The notes: generated from the sequence alone by a model not told the origin. A DNA stretch of 64,000 nucleotides from Pseudopyrenochaeta lycopersici (GCA_003313425.1 NHZP01000093.1:1-64000), one strand, 5' to 3'. Shown: positions 1-11,781, counted from the stretch's first letter. Program-made: numbers and translations.

Positions 1-92
1 TTTAGTCTTACTAATATACTAGCTATATACTAGGTACTTATTAATAATATGTTAAGAGAGTACTTAGATATATATATTATTATATACCTATC
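1..92 (+). pseudogene. Gypsy reverse transcriptase fragment, cut by the window edge
   Basis: The plus strand reads as the piece of a Gypsy reverse transcriptase just before and into the YxDD region (FSLTN..., then LINN.LREYLD...). It matches, codon for codon, the same part of Gyp-B at about 45848-45940, with extra C-to-T and G-to-A changes. The similarity stops abruptly near position 92 where unrelated sequence begins, so this is a 3'-truncated relic whose body lies outside the window to the left. It is non-coding now (TAG in frame, His/Asp-type codons changed). Confidence 0.75.
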
Positions 93-479
93 ACGAGAGG
101 CTACGAGTAGGGATTTCAACGCTTAACTAATAGCTTAATTATTATACTACGTACAATCTTAGGTATAATACAAGACGTTGCGTAAAGAAGAGAAGAGAAC
201 AGAAACTTAGGTGCAGAAGAATACTTAGGGGCTAGGCCTGTGCTTAAGCTTAGGCCTTAACAAGGCTAGCTAATTTAGGTGTTACAGGAACTACAGTAGT
301 TACTGTAATAGTACCCCCCTCTTACTCTTAAGCTCCTGCGAGGGGTGTTTATAGAGTAGTATTATTACTAGTATTAGGTTTTATGTCTTTGCGTAGTAAG
401 GACTTTACTCTTACTCTTGCGTAGTTTTAGGTAGCTCTAAGATGTTAGGGTACCTCTTATAGAAATTAGTTATAGCTTA
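93..479. other. Degraded repeat DNA, unclassified
   Basis: AT-rich, CA/TG-poor sequence with no convincing frame. It lies downstream (minus strand) of the integrase/chromodomain relic at 480-1211 and may be the 3' part of that element, but I see no LTR or terminal repeat in it. Confidence 0.4.
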
Positions 480-1211
480 ATTATCTTTTAGGTCTATAGC
501 AAGTTCCTAACTTATCTTATTATAGCCTATCTACTTTACTAGATATTTATATTAGTTGCGTTGTCTGTTAAAACGCAGGTCCTCTATACTTTTAATAAAG
601 TACTCCTCCTCTTTATCTACTATTACTAGTCTAGGCGGTATTACTTATTAACTAGGTAAGTAGTCTAACTTAGCTGTAGCTAGTTAGAGTAGAGAGACGT
701 AGAAAACTAGGTGTATCTTTATAGATTTAGGCAGTTTAAGTCTATACGCGTAAGAGGAGATCTTCTTAGCTACGCAGTAGGGGCTAAGATTCTTCTAGTC
801 TAGCTTCTTTAAGGCTTATTAAGTACGGATATTTTAAGTATTAAGCTAGACTTCGTCGCCTACTTCGTACGCAGGTGCTAGGAGGCGTTTCTTATTTGCG
901 TGTTCCTGTTAACAGGCTTAGGCCTATATTATTTCTTCGCGGATAAACTCTATTATGTTACGCATCTTCTTAATCATCTAGTTAGCTTCTTAGGCCTGTA
1001 GAGCCTAGTACAGGGCTCTCTTTATATTTAAGGGCAGTTTAAAACCTATTTGTAGGTTCTAGCCAAAGCAGGCTATTATTAGGGATAACCTAGTTAATTC
1101 TAAGACTGTGTTATTAGCTTTAAATTAGGCGATAGGTAAGCAGCTAACCTAGTTAGTTTGCTGATAGTTCGTATACGCGCGTAGGACCTGCTCTATTACT
1201 AAATTCATAAT
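480..1211 (-). pseudogene. Gypsy integrase C-terminus plus chromodomain relic
   Basis: Read on the minus strand, 1211 down to about 650 follows the end of a Gypsy integrase: a VLRAYTNYQQ-like stretch just after the catalytic core, a LDWKNLGPY-like beta-barrel region and a KIHPVFHVSLL-type segment. At about 650-530 a chromodomain follows (IPPRLVIVDKEEEY, then YKYLVKW.GYN). Stops are of the RIP type at former Gln/Trp codons. The frame ends exactly at the 3' LTR of Gyp-A (1212). Gyp-A itself lacks this integrase segment, so this is a separate element truncated at the junction. Confidence 0.7.
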
Positions 1212-1459
1212 TGTTATAGGCGAAGAGGCCTAACTAACGAGTGTGCATTTGTCCTATACTACAGAAGGAGAAAGATAGAGAAGAGGTTACAGGTATCCTT
1301 AGAGGATATATATATATATTCGTACGAGCGAAGAGGAACGTGCTCCTCTAGCTACTAACTTATATAAGCTAATAAGAAAAGGGGGCAGAGGAGATTGAGT
1401 TCTTTCCCCGTGCGATAGTAGCAAAGCCTCTCCTGCTTAAAGGGCGCAGCTTATTATAA
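1212..1459 (-). repeat. 3' LTR of Gyp-A
   Basis: About 248 bp, beginning TGTTATAGGCG and ending ..GCAGCTTATTATAA in plus orientation. It is nearly identical to 7110-7359 apart from scattered C/T and G/A differences and one small length difference around position 1398. Confidence 0.8.
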
Positions 1460-1760
1460 TACCCTCCTCCTCCTTAAATAACTATGTTACTTCTTCGTAC
1501 GTAGTTTAAACTTAACCTTATACTTATATAGGTAGCGTTATATTATCGTGCTGTAAAAGTAGAGATATTACGTGTACTTTTTCTTATTTATTTATAAGTA
1601 ATTTTCCTCCTTTACCTATTATTATTACTTAATAACGTAAAGTAGAGGAGAGGTTAGTTGTTTGCTTGCTCGTGCGCATATAAAGAGCTTTTCCTCTAAC
1701 TCTTTCTTCCTCTTTTACTGCTTAACTTTAACTTACTTACGTACGACTTATTTTCCTATT

Positions 1761-2640
1761 ATTACTAATATACCTTCTAAAGCAGCTCCCTTAGCTAGTT
1801 AGCCTAATCGCGGTGTGTAGGGTCCTAGTAGTTATAGCGGTAGTGTAAACTATCTTACTTATATAACTGCTAGTAATATTATATCTACGCACGCGGCTGC
1901 TAAGGCTAACATTACTTAGGTTACTTACGCTTAGCTTACTTAAACTGCTCCTAACTAAACTTAACCTGCTAGTATTATTATTCCTGCTGCTTAGGGTAAT
2001 ATATCTCTTCTTCTTACTAACTACGTAATCTAGTATATCCTAGATACTCTAGTTATAGATAAGTTTTACTATCTCTTTATAACTACTTCTGTATATCTTA
2101 TTCCTCTTTTCTTTTCTATGTCTAACGTTATTTAGCCTAAGCTAGTTTATATTACTAAATTCTTCCTTTATCCTGTTAGTTAATCCCTGTATAATGCTTA
2201 GTAGGGCTATAGTCTTAATAATTTCTCTCCTATTATTACTTATTATATAATTAATACTTAGTAACTCCTCTCTAGTTATTAATCCTACCTTAAAGCCTAC
2301 TTTATCTATAGCTGCGGTTCTCTTAATACTAACTTCTATTCTAATAACTGTGCTAAGGCTATATAAGAGCGTTATACGTTTACAGCCTTTACTAGGTGTG
2401 TCTCTATTACTAGCGAGTAGAGTAGGGCTTACTCTAATTACGTGTAGCAGGATTATAGTACGTCTTATACGGCTAGGCGTACTCTACCTCTCCTACCGTC
2501 TAACAGAGTCTCTGTTCCTTAGTGTAGTTAAGGTTAGGGTTAAGTCCTTACTAAGCCTAAGGAGGATAAACGTTTCTTAGACGTCTTAGGTTAGAGGGCC
2601 TCATACGGGGTTAGTTAGCTTATACTAGCTTATTTCTCTA
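1761..2640 (+). other. Possible antisense extra ORF of Gyp-A, degraded
   Basis: Between the chromodomain and the 3' LTR of Gyp-A, the plus strand (opposite to pol) can be read from about 1761 to 2640 in one frame. Its interruptions are almost all TAG/TAA at positions that look like former Gln/Trp codons. It begins with a Ser/Ala/Thr/Gln-rich stretch and continues into a more structured, aromatic-rich part. I recognise no family. Extra antisense ORFs between pol and the 3' LTR are known from some plant Gypsy elements, which makes the position plausible; chance openness is the alternative. Confidence 0.3.
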
Positions 2641-2689
2641 ACCTTTTAGTAGTTTCCTAGATAGTAGCTATACAAGCTGTATATAAGTC

Positions 2690-5600
2690 TTCTATTTCTT
2701 ATAGGCTTCTATAGTAATAAGATTCTCTTCTAGCTCCTAAGTTAGGTTATAGTACCCCTCCTATTTTATATAGAACTTATTATATTAATTTTATAAGCGC
2801 TTATCTTAGATATTCTTAATTACCTATTTAAGGTAGTCTTCCTGTAGGTCGTCGTCTTGTACAACAATAGTAGCGGGGTTTAAGCCGTCTGTTTATAGGT
2901 AGTAGGCTGTTAACAGGTTCCTCTGTACTCCTAAGAGTTTACAGATTTTTCCCTATAGTTTACTTATAAATTATGTACCCCTGTCTAATATAATAGACCT
3001 AGAGAGCCTGTAGTAGCAGAAGACTTCTCATACAAATGCCTAGGCTACATTATCTACTTTAATTATCTTAAGTAGGATTAGTATTACGCCTTTACCTAGG
3101 CAGTCTTTAACTACTATTAGGTTAGTGCAGCTAGATAATAGTAGTAGACTAGTAATAAAGTTAACTGTTAAGTCTTGCTACGTATAACTAGGTACTAGTA
3201 ACGGGCGTAGGTATCTGTGCTTACTATCTCTCTACAAGGTGCTTTATCTACATAAGCTGTAATTCTATATAAATTAGCAGACATTTTTACTTATACCTAG
3301 CTAGTACTAGGTACTAGCTAGCGTACAGTACGTTTCTTCTCTTCCTAGGTAACCTGTTTACACAGCTAGATGTGCTTACTAGATAATTCCCGTACGAAGG
3401 AGTTTATTTTTAGGCACCTAGATCCTAGATCTCTATTAGAGCTTTCTCTCTAAGTTAATTATGCAATCTCCTAGTAATATAGCAAGTTTCTTTATTATAC
3501 TAGGTAGTAACCTAGCACCTAGCTTTATAGCGTTATAGACTTCCTAATAGGTTAAGTTATCTCGTACAGCTTAGTCCTAGTATTTAGCAATTAAGTCCTT
3601 AAGGATTAGAGCTTTTAGTAGGGACTTAGCTATAATTAAGCTGTTAAGAGTTAACGTAGGGGTTCGTACAACCTCTATAACTGTTAGATCTTACTATTAG
3701 GCTAGTACTAATATAATAAACTCTCTGCTTACTAGGCGGCTGTTGTCCGTTCCTTATAGTAGGTCCTAGTCTCTTCTAGATAGTGCGTCCGCTTAGGTGT
3801 TCTCCTTGCCTAGAGGGTACTGCAGCTTGATATTATTAAACTATAATAGGTAGACTAACTATTATACGTGTTATTCTATTACCTTTTACTTCTTTATAAA
3901 GTACTTTAGGTTCTTATAGTTAGTAATTACTTTCAATTCCTATACGCTACAGAGTTCTGCGTCTTATTTATTTAGGTATATAATAACTACTAGTAACTCC
4001 TTATTATAAATTAGGTAGTTACTCTTATACGCTAGAAATTTCCTTAAGAGGTAAGCTACTATGCAAAGAGTTCCTTACTTATCTTCTTATAATAGTACCC
4101 TGCCTATAGTAAAGCGTAAAGAGTTATATTCTACTATTATCTATTATTTAGGTAAGAAAGCAGTAAGGACTTCGTCTACTAAGAATGTATCCTTAAGAGC
4201 TTAGAAACTCTACTCTTATTCTATATCCTATAGGAATTTCTCTTCTTTTCTTATTAGCTATATAAGAGGCTCTGCTAGTTAGGAGAAGTTTAGGATAAAG
4301 TGTTTGTAGAAGTTAGTAAACTCTAAGAATCTTTATACGCCTTTAACTATTATTAGGGCCTCTTATTCTTAAATAGCTTAGACTTTCTTAAAGTTTATAG
4401 ATATACTCTTCTATACTTCTAGGATAAAGCTAAAGTACTTTATATACTAAATATTAAACTTATATTTACTTAGTTCTAGGTATAGTCCTGCTTCTTATAG
4501 GCGATCTAATACTTTTTATACATAGGCGTAGTGCTAAGAGAGGGATCTGTTAGTAAAGATAAGAATATTATCTAGGTATATAAAGGTAAAGTTATCTAAG
4601 AAGTCTTATAGGGCCTAGTTAATATACCTCTAGAAGGTACTTAGTGCATTTACTAAGCTAAAGGGCGTTACTAGCTACTTATATAATCTAAATCGTGTTT
4701 AAAACGCAGTTATCTATTCTAATCCTTTACTTATCCTTATCTTTTAGAATACTGCAGTAACGTCTAGCTTAGTATACTATATAGCTTATCTAATTTAGTT
4801 TAACGTCTTACGTATAAGAGGTAGTAGGTAACAGTCCTTCTTAGTTAGGGCGTTAAGAGCTCTATAGTCTACACAGAATTATAGTCCTCCTCTTAGCTTA
4901 CGTACAAATAGTACAAGTAAGGCTGCTAGTAAGCTACTCGCACAGATAAACCCTTTATCTAGGAGGTCTAATAGCGTCTTCCTTAGTACTAAGAGTTTAT
5001 CTCTTAATATTACGTAGAGAGGTCTGTACAGTATCTCTAGCTTCTATCTATCCTTCTCTTCTAACTCTATTACGTAGTCTTATTATAGGCCTTACTATAG
5101 AGGTAGCTTATTTTCTTCTTTAGGTAGGAACATCTTTAGATAAGGTCGTGCGTAAGCTAGTAGGGCGTTGTATATTTCCTGCAGTATTTTCTAGACCTTT
5201 AGGCGTAGTACTTTCTTAATATCCCTTAGGCTTATAGTAAAGATTTAAGTCTTACTGTAGCTTTATCTATAGTATTGTACGTAGTATTAGAAAGCTATAG
5301 CTAATACTAGCGTACAGCTAAAGTCTAGGGTAGCGTGTTCTATACTATATACAGTAACCTTATATACTTTTAAGTATAGAAGTTTCTTCTCTACGTTAAT
5401 AATGCCTTTAATGCTCTCTAACTAAGTCTTCTTAAGGATTATATTATATTAGTAAGTAGTTAGGGTAACATACGCAGCTGCGTGCTACTATATTCCTCCT
5501 ACGTCTAATAAAAATTTAGTAACGTACAATACTATACTCTTTTATTTATTTACTCCTTTAATCTTAATAGGGAGGATCTTAATACGTAGTAAGTTTAAGT

Positions 5601-7060
5601 CCCTTACGAGTTTCTTACTTAATAAACAGTAGGTGCAGTAACTATTATTAATTATAGTAGTAGCTAGTTATACAGAATTAATAATAATATTTATAGATAT
5701 AGGTTTTATAGTTACTAGCTGTAGTAAAAGTAACCTTATTATTTATATAGGGTTTTAGACTTATATAGGCTCTAGCATATAACTTTGTGCTAGAGCTACT
5801 CTTTTCCCTCGTCTAAGGAGGATAGGGATTCTGTTACTTATTTAGTAGTTGCAGATGCAATCTTTATAGGTTTTATAGGTTTATTAACCTATCTTATATA
5901 ATAGCCTTCTTAGCTATTTAATAACTTTGTTATACACTAGGCTACTTAGTAGTTGTGTAGACTGCACCTTAAACAGGCGCTGTTCTCTTTTCTTTCTTAG
6001 ACCTGTTTACGTATTCCCTAGAATTCTTTTCTAAGTTTTGTATAGAGCTAGTAAGCTCCTATAGAAGTTATCTAGTCTATCTTATTATTATCTCTTTAGG
6101 TTATTAGTTAGCTTTATGTGTTGTACGCGTCGCATATATAGCTCTTACTTATAGTAATTCTCTCTACAGCTCTTAAATTTTCCTAGGTTACTCTAGTCTG
6201 TTATACGAACTCTTTATATATTTCTCTAAATAGTAGTTAATAACCTACTTAGGTCCTTAGCAGCTTACTATTTAAGCTGCTCTTAAGATAGTTAATCTTC
6301 TAAACGTAGCTTACGTTATCTAACCTAGCTTTAAAGAGCTTAAAGTTAAACGCTTAAATATAAGGGTTAAATTCTGTTCTTCCTTACTTAGTTATACAGA
6401 GGTATTTAAGAGCCTTCTCTCTAGCTATAGAGTCCTTAAAGAAGTTATTAAGGTAGGACTATAGCTTAAGGAGAGATAGCGTTACTAGTCTATTTATAAG
6501 GTTTGTTACATATAGGCTAAGGGCGTTAAACGCTTAGCCTGTTGTATAAGTAATAACTTAATTCACTCTGCTATTATTGTCCGGGTAGGCTGCACAGTCT
6601 CTATACAGCTTTACTTAGACCTTTATTTTCTATTAAAGATATTACTTATGCGAGCTTTTCTTAAAGACTTCTATATTTAGTAGTCTTAGTTTCCTAATCT
6701 CTTATATAGGAGAGTCTTACTATTCTATTAAAAAGGGGGTAGAGACTGTGCGTACTGTCTGTGCACTACTTAATTTAGCGACTAAGTTCTTTAGCTCCTA
6801 AACTTAGTTCTGTAATAACTTGTACAGCTAGCTCTGCTGTTATCTAGCTAACTCGTTAAGGCTATCTTGTAAAGAGTTAACTATTACTAATAGATCTTCT
6901 GCTAAGGGTTAGTTATTACGTAGTTATCAGGGGTCGTGCTAATGTAACTAGTGTTACTGAGGTGCGTGCTGGTGCAGCTGGTGTTACTGCTGTCCTAAGG
7001 CTCCTGTTATCTACATCTGGTGCTCTTATTGTTATAGCTCGTACGCTTATTAGTTTAAGG
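2690..7060 (-). pseudogene. Gyp-A gag-pol remnant
   Basis: Minus-strand coding relic. The first third is gag, with a CCHC zinc knuckle at 5975-5934 (spacing C-x2-C-x4-H-x4-C, the His now Tyr). A protease-like stretch lies near 5500. The reverse transcriptase YxDD box is at about 4555-4590 (YLDNILIF, second Asp now Asn). The integrase zinc-binding region is at about 3420-3240 and its catalytic core follows to about 2890, ending in TDG. A chromodomain occupies about 2830-2690 (YNKFYIKxEGY...). The integrase C-terminal domain between core and chromodomain is absent. Numerous in-frame TAG/TAA at expected Gln/Trp codons make it inactive. Confidence 0.75.
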
Positions 7061-7109
7061 GCCCTTAGTGTCTGTCTATTATTTTTTAGGTTGTTAATCT
7101 TTCTCCTTA

Positions 7110-7359
7110 TATTATAGGCGAAGAGGCCTAACTAACAAGTGTGCATTTGTCCTATACTACAGAAGGAGAAAGATAGAGAAGAGGTTACAGGTATCCTTAG
7201 AGGATATATATATATATTTGTATAAGCAAAGAGGAACGTACTCCTTTAGCTGCTAACTTATACAAGCTAATAAGAAAAGGGGGTAGAGGAGATTAAGGAG
7301 TTCTTTCCCCGTGCGATAGTAGCGAAGCCTCTCCTGCTTAAAGGGCGCAGCCCATTACA
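7110..7359 (-). repeat. 5' LTR of Gyp-A
   Basis: Direct repeat of 1212-1459, about 250 bp, ending on the element's 5' side (high coordinate) in ...CCCATTACA. In plus orientation the termini read T(G/A)TTATAGG ... ATTACA. The TG start has become TA in this copy, consistent with RIP. It contains a short TA-dinucleotide run in the middle. Confidence 0.8.
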
Positions 7360-7730
7360 TTTAAGTTTAAATTTAGTATAATATAATAAATAATAGTATC
7401 TTTAAAATACTTAATATAAGTAAATTTAGTAATAGTTTTAGTATAAAAGATTTTATTATAAAGACGTATATTATAAATCTAAGACTTAGATAATATTTTA
7501 TCTTATATTACTATAAATATAAAGTACGCCTACTTTTAAACTAATCTAGTAACACGTTACATAATTTAAGATAAATCTTAAAAGAGGAAGAGAATAGTAT
7601 TAAGATCTAAGATTTTAATTAAGGAGGAAGCACCTTAGGAGCTAGTAACTAGTTAAGAAGCGCTAGTATTCTACTCTATTATACGTTATGTAACTACTTA
7701 TTCTGCTAAGGACGAGCGCTTATAGCGCTT
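7360..7730. other. AT-rich RIP-degraded DNA
   Basis: No reading frame, repeat or terminal signature that I can place. Composition is like the neighbouring dead transposons. Confidence 0.4.
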
Positions 7731-7734
7731 ATAG

Positions 7735-7999
7735 TAAGCGTAATAAGTACGTTATATATATAGATTATTATAATAAACTCCTATAGCTTATTATATTTAA
7801 CTTAATATTATACTCTATAGTATAGTAATAGTAATAGTAATACTAATACTAATTATTCTTAACCCTTAGTACTCTTTATAGAAGCGCCCTCTTACTATCT
7901 TAGTATTAACCCCCTTCCCTATAGTCTCTTACTCTATCCTGGAGAACTAACCTTACGGTCTTATTAATTATCTTTACTAATAGCCTCTAAGATCTTTAC
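7735..7999 (+). repeat. Truncated LTR of the Gyp-B family
   Basis: From about 7760 to the ..GATCTTTACA end the sequence aligns with the 3' two thirds of the Gyp-B LTR (42196-42584), including the segments TTATTATATTTAACTTAATA and AGTACTCTTTA.AGAAGC. The 5' third is missing or unrecognisable. It forms the edge between the left RIP region and the gene island. Confidence 0.7.
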
Positions 8000-8470
8000 A
8001 CTCCCTTAGGAGAAGATACAGGCCTGGATAGAACGTATTCCTGTACATATCTAACAGATTATTGACCTTGAAGGTGGTAACGAGTACAAGGAGGGCAGGC
8101 GCGCAGGCAGGATATAGATTGCCAATCAAATTTGCCAAGGACCATGGCGTCTGTGGCGCAGACAATCCCTGTCAGGCAAGGACTTTTGAAAGGCACCTCC
8201 GTACAGGCGGGCTTGTCGGCAAAAGCCGACTATCTCCGACTGCACGGCCGACGCTATCTCGAGGATCTCCAGAGCACGCCCAAGCTTTTAAATGAATACA
8301 GTTTGAGACTGACTATGGTCCAGAATCACAGCGGGAAGGTGCGTTGGTAATTGAGCCTATAGGAAGACTTCCGCTTGCTATTCTTATCGAATGCTTATGA
8401 ATACGCGGCGAAATAACAAGTCTCAAATTCCCGAGTTCTCTCGGCAGATTCTTGGAAATACAGGAAACCC
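8000..8470. other. Start of the GC-balanced island; short unassigned ORF 8144-8350
   Basis: Base composition changes from about 30% to about 50% GC near position 8010. A 68-residue frame from ATG 8144 (MASVAQTIPVRQ...) to TAA 8350 is open and free of RIP-type damage, but I recognise no domain. An overlapping frame is also open, so either could be chance. It could be the remains of the N-terminus of a larger gene. No other signal seen. Confidence 0.25.
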
Positions 8471-8473
8471 ATC

Positions 8474-8484
8474 TATATATAAAT
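8474..8484 (+). promoter_or_regulatory. Putative TATA box of the metallo-beta-lactamase-fold gene
   Basis: TATATATAAAT lies 76-86 bp upstream of the ATG at 8560, a usual distance in filamentous fungi. Position and composition are the only support. Confidence 0.35.
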
Positions 8485-8559
8485 CAATGATAAAATGCAG
8501 CAAGAAGAAGACGAGCTAAATCATAAAATCGGTTTGCGTCGCATTTGTTTGCTTGCAAA

Positions 8560-10520
8560 ATGTGTGCCTTCTGCTCAATCGTTACGCTCCTTGCAATATC
8601 CAGTAGTGCTCTGGGCCATCATGTAGGCCGTCGCCAGAGTAAAAATTCAACTAATGATCCCGCGGTCCTGCTTGACCAATCCATAACGGCACTTGGGGGT
8701 AGTGAGGGCCTTTCTAGTGTGCAAAGTATCACCTATGTGGGTGGAACGTAAGTCATATATTCTGTCGTATTCTATGTACACTGCCTCATCGGTCCCAGGA
8801 TTTTGCGAGCCAGGACACTGATGCTGGCTGCCTCTTTGAACGGTCTCGACACTGCAGGAACATCCAATGGCAGACAAAACGTTACTTTCTCTTATGGACA
8901 ACCTTATGTCTCGCAGCGAATTGATAGGCTTGCTCAGCTCGGACGTATATCACCCCGTCTATTGCAATACGCATGACGCTTACTATACCAGCTTCTTTTA
9001 CCTTTGGGCGGGCAGATCTTGCGCCCATGGACTATTCTATGATAGTGCAAGGGGGCGATGAAGGCTTTACATCTGTTGTTCGGGGAAGCTACAACATTTA
9101 CGACCCCACTGGAGAACCTACTGGATATACAGATGGTACGACTATTGCCTAAGTTCATGTATCGAAGGAATGACTAATGTGCTTCACAATAGGGATTTTG
9201 GCGGAGTACCTCATTTCTGATGCATACAAATGGGATCCACTCTTGATTTCCACCGTAAGAATATTCTCCGTCAAACGTCAGATATGCATTCGCTAACCTG
9301 TTAAAATAGATTCTCTCAAACGGAAACTTTAGCTCTCGTCAGGAAGAAGTTGTGTCTGGGATCGAGCTTCCGGGTGGTGAGTTAGCCCAACCTCGACCTT
9401 TCAACGATGTGCAAAGCTGATTGAAAATCAAGTTTATGACGAAAGTCTAGGCATAACTGTTCTGTTCGACCAGGATACAAATCTCCCATATGTAGTCCGC
9501 ACCTATGAGAGCCACCCCTTCTTTGGCCCTTCGACACATGACTTGAGGGTCTCAGGCTATGTCACGGTGGATGGAGTCCAACTTCCCACGCGCTTCAAGA
9601 CAATTTACAATAACAAACACCTGATTGGGGACTTCCGTGCGGACCAGGTACTAGTAAATCCCCAGCTTTCCAGCGATTTCTTTAGCGTCCCTGGAAACGG
9701 CACTGTCCCTGAAGCGAGCATTCCCGTTCGCGACTCTGAATACAGTTTTGCGGAGATTGGGGAGCTTGCGGCCATCTACCTTTGGGGTGGTGCCTATCCT
9801 GGATCCCTGGATGTTCTCGAAGCTACTCAACCACTTGCAGATGTGCCAGGCCTCTGGGAACTGAACATCGCCGGTGGTAATGGGATGCGCCAGGCAGTAG
9901 TGGAGCTTGAAGACGGTTTGGTCATTGTTCTTGACGCACCTCCGCATCAGAGCAAAATCATCATTGAGTGGGCTGCGCAGACACTAGGAAAGCCAGTGAC
10001 TCATGTTTGGGTACGTATTTCTCGCATAGATGGGATCCAAAGCCGAGCAGTTGGGGCGCCTTGAGACTATGCTAACATCCAGCAGCCGACACACCATCAC
10101 CATGACCACGCTTTCGGGGTTGCGGACTTCGTCGCTAATGGTGCGAAGCTGATCATCCCCGAGCAGGCTGCAAACTACTATACGGGACTCAATCTCACTG
10201 ACGATCAGGTTGTTACGTACAGGTATGCAAATTGAGTTTGAACGACCTGCGCCAATACTGACTACCCTAGATTTGGTGAGTCTCTTGTGCTCAGCGACAG
10301 CCGGACTCAGCTTGCTCTTGTAGATTTGCAGGCTACCATCCATGCTCACGACCACGGATATGCCTACATTCGCCCGGCATGCCCAACCGCAAATAGCTCG
10401 ACGGCGGTGTTTGATGCTGACCACGGCAACCTGAACTTTATTGAGACGTTCGATCATAACTCAGTGGAAGAGCTCCTTGACAGGTTAGCTACTAATGGCG
10501 TTGCGGCTAGTGCACGGTAA
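8560..10520 (+). CDS. Secreted metallo-beta-lactamase-fold hydrolase, 8 exons, 523 aa
   Basis: Predicted exons: 8560-8747, 8799-8944, 8992-9135, 9193-9254, 9310-9376, 9433-10010, 10086-10222, 10271-10520. All seven introns are GT-AG and 47-75 nt, and the phases join into one 1572-nt frame ending at TAA 10518-10520. ATG 8560 gives a hydrophobic N-terminal signal-peptide-like segment (MCAFCSIVTLLAISSSALG); an upstream TTG is not needed. Right after intron 6 comes THHHHDH, the H-x-H-x-D-H zinc-binding signature of the metallo-beta-lactamase fold, followed by NGAKLIIPEQ. The C-terminal part contains further His (HAHDHGYAY). The substrate is unknown; the family includes hydrolases of lactones, thioesters and other esters. 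The end of intron 6 may be at 10082 instead (adds one Gln). The coding sequence has no RIP-type stops despite lying between dead transposons. Confidence 0.8.
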
Positions 10521-10594
10521 GCCTTACTCTTTCCCACAAGCATCACCGTCGGTCTCAGTTAAATCTAATTCTATACTAAGGTTTTTGCCATCGC

Positions 10595-10931
10595 ATGGAC
10601 CAGCAGGCACGCTCCAAGACCTCATCAGCGTTACTGCTTACCGATTCCCAAGTCATTCACCGACGGACTTTCAATTTGGCTCATCGCAGTGTTACTAAGT
10701 GGGGAGGGTCGTGTTGACGGGAAAGTGGGGACCCAGCTAGTTTATTTTTTCCATCCCAATGATGAATTATCAACCAAAACTCACCCAACCACGGCGCTCA
10801 ACATGATAATGCCCGAGGCCGGATTAATGGGTTTTCTTGGATCTTTTCGTGAACCCGTTGATCGGATATTTGCTTTTTCGGTGTCGAGTCGCCTTCCAAT
10901 GCTCGTCAGTGATGATTATACAGAGCAGTGA
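10595..10931 (+). CDS. Hypothetical open reading region, possibly degenerate
   Basis: Two overlapping open frames. One runs from ATG 10595 for about 42 codons. The other is open up to TGA 10929-10931 and reads plausibly (..LLSGEGRVDG, ..HPNDELSTKTHP, ..MPEAGLMGFLGSFREPVDRI..). The second has no good ATG near its start, so it may be a downstream exon or a remnant. No family recognised. It lies about 75 bp downstream of the metallo-beta-lactamase-fold gene on the same strand. Confidence 0.25.
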
Positions 10932-11640
10932 GTTCGGGCGGATATGAACTTCCGAATAGTGGACCCTGTGGTAGGCATATATCATCCCCGTGATTCCTGG
11001 CTGCAGGGCCAGTTCGGGCTATTGGACCCTTTGGAAAACGCAACAAGCAAAATTTTTCTCTCCTACATGGCTGGGCGGCCTCATTTCCATGTCACGTAGT
11101 CATGCCATCTTATCACGCATTCTAGACTTGAGTCTTTCGACCCAGCAGCCTGCACCGATTCCTACTGCTGCAGCTTACTGATTACGTCCAGCTATCGCAT
11201 ACACCATCTGCAATCTCTGTGGTCCCCGTAGATTCCCGAACTTCCCAATACGTCCTCATGTACATCCAGAACCATCTCCAACTCCGTCCAGAAGAGATTG
11301 CATGCAGAGAGCCGCACTGTAGAACCTGCATACCGTGGTTCCAGCCCCGAACTTCCATTTTCCCAAATCTCCACCAACACCGCAAACCAAACAGTGCCCC
11401 ATCTTCCCCTGCATGTATAAACTTGGACACTTTGCCAGCCGCAACCGCTCCCGTTTGCCCCGGTTGAAGCCGTACCCGCGCCATAGCCTCAGCCATCCAA
11501 GCATTCTCAAGGTTCAACACAGGATTCTTCCTCCACTAGTCTAACGTACCGAAAGCCAGCGCTTGCCAGCCCTTCGAAGTCGGAGTCACCACACCTTCTT
11601 ATCCTGCGCTCTAAGCGCTCCGCACACGCATAGCTGAGTT
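10932..11640. other. Island DNA without a clear gene
   Basis: GC-balanced. Several frames of 60-112 codons are open on both strands around 11182-11544, overlapping each other completely, so at most one can be real and none shows a recognisable domain. I make no gene call. It may contain upstream exons of the gene at 11782-12163. Confidence 0.3.
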
Positions 11641-11781
11641 AGACCACTAATTATTCCCCGACCCGGACGCATCAAACACGGCAAATCAATCATCTATCCA
11701 GGCCCGGCACAGTGGGCCAAGCACGATGTCGACCCCCTCCCCCACCCCCTAAGCGCAAATCCCCCCATTAGGCAACGCTGC

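Larger units (their letters stand above)
1212..7359 (-). mobile_element. Gyp-A: degraded Gypsy (chromovirus-type) LTR retrotransposon
   Basis: Two roughly 250-bp direct repeats bound the element. In the minus direction the order is LTR, gag with a CCHC knuckle, protease-like region, reverse transcriptase, RNase H region, integrase, chromodomain, then about 1.2 kb before the 3' LTR. Base composition is strongly RIP-like. I find no matching 5-bp duplication: the flanks read ATAAT on the left and TTTAA on the right. This suggests later rearrangement at one or both ends. The integrase C-terminal domain is missing, so the copy also has an internal deletion between the catalytic core and the chromodomain. 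Confidence 0.8.

Noticed and set aside
2350..2580. 76-codon plus-strand open frame
   Set aside because: Another phase across 1761-2640 shows a better RIP-type stop pattern; this one lacks CA/TG-derived codons and looks like chance openness.
9984..10457. 157-codon minus-strand open frame
   Set aside because: Antisense to exons 6-8 of the metallo-beta-lactamase-fold gene, whose splice phases all agree.
11182..11544. Several overlapping ORFs on both strands
   Set aside because: Mutually exclusive, no domain, no consistent splice sites; left as unresolved.
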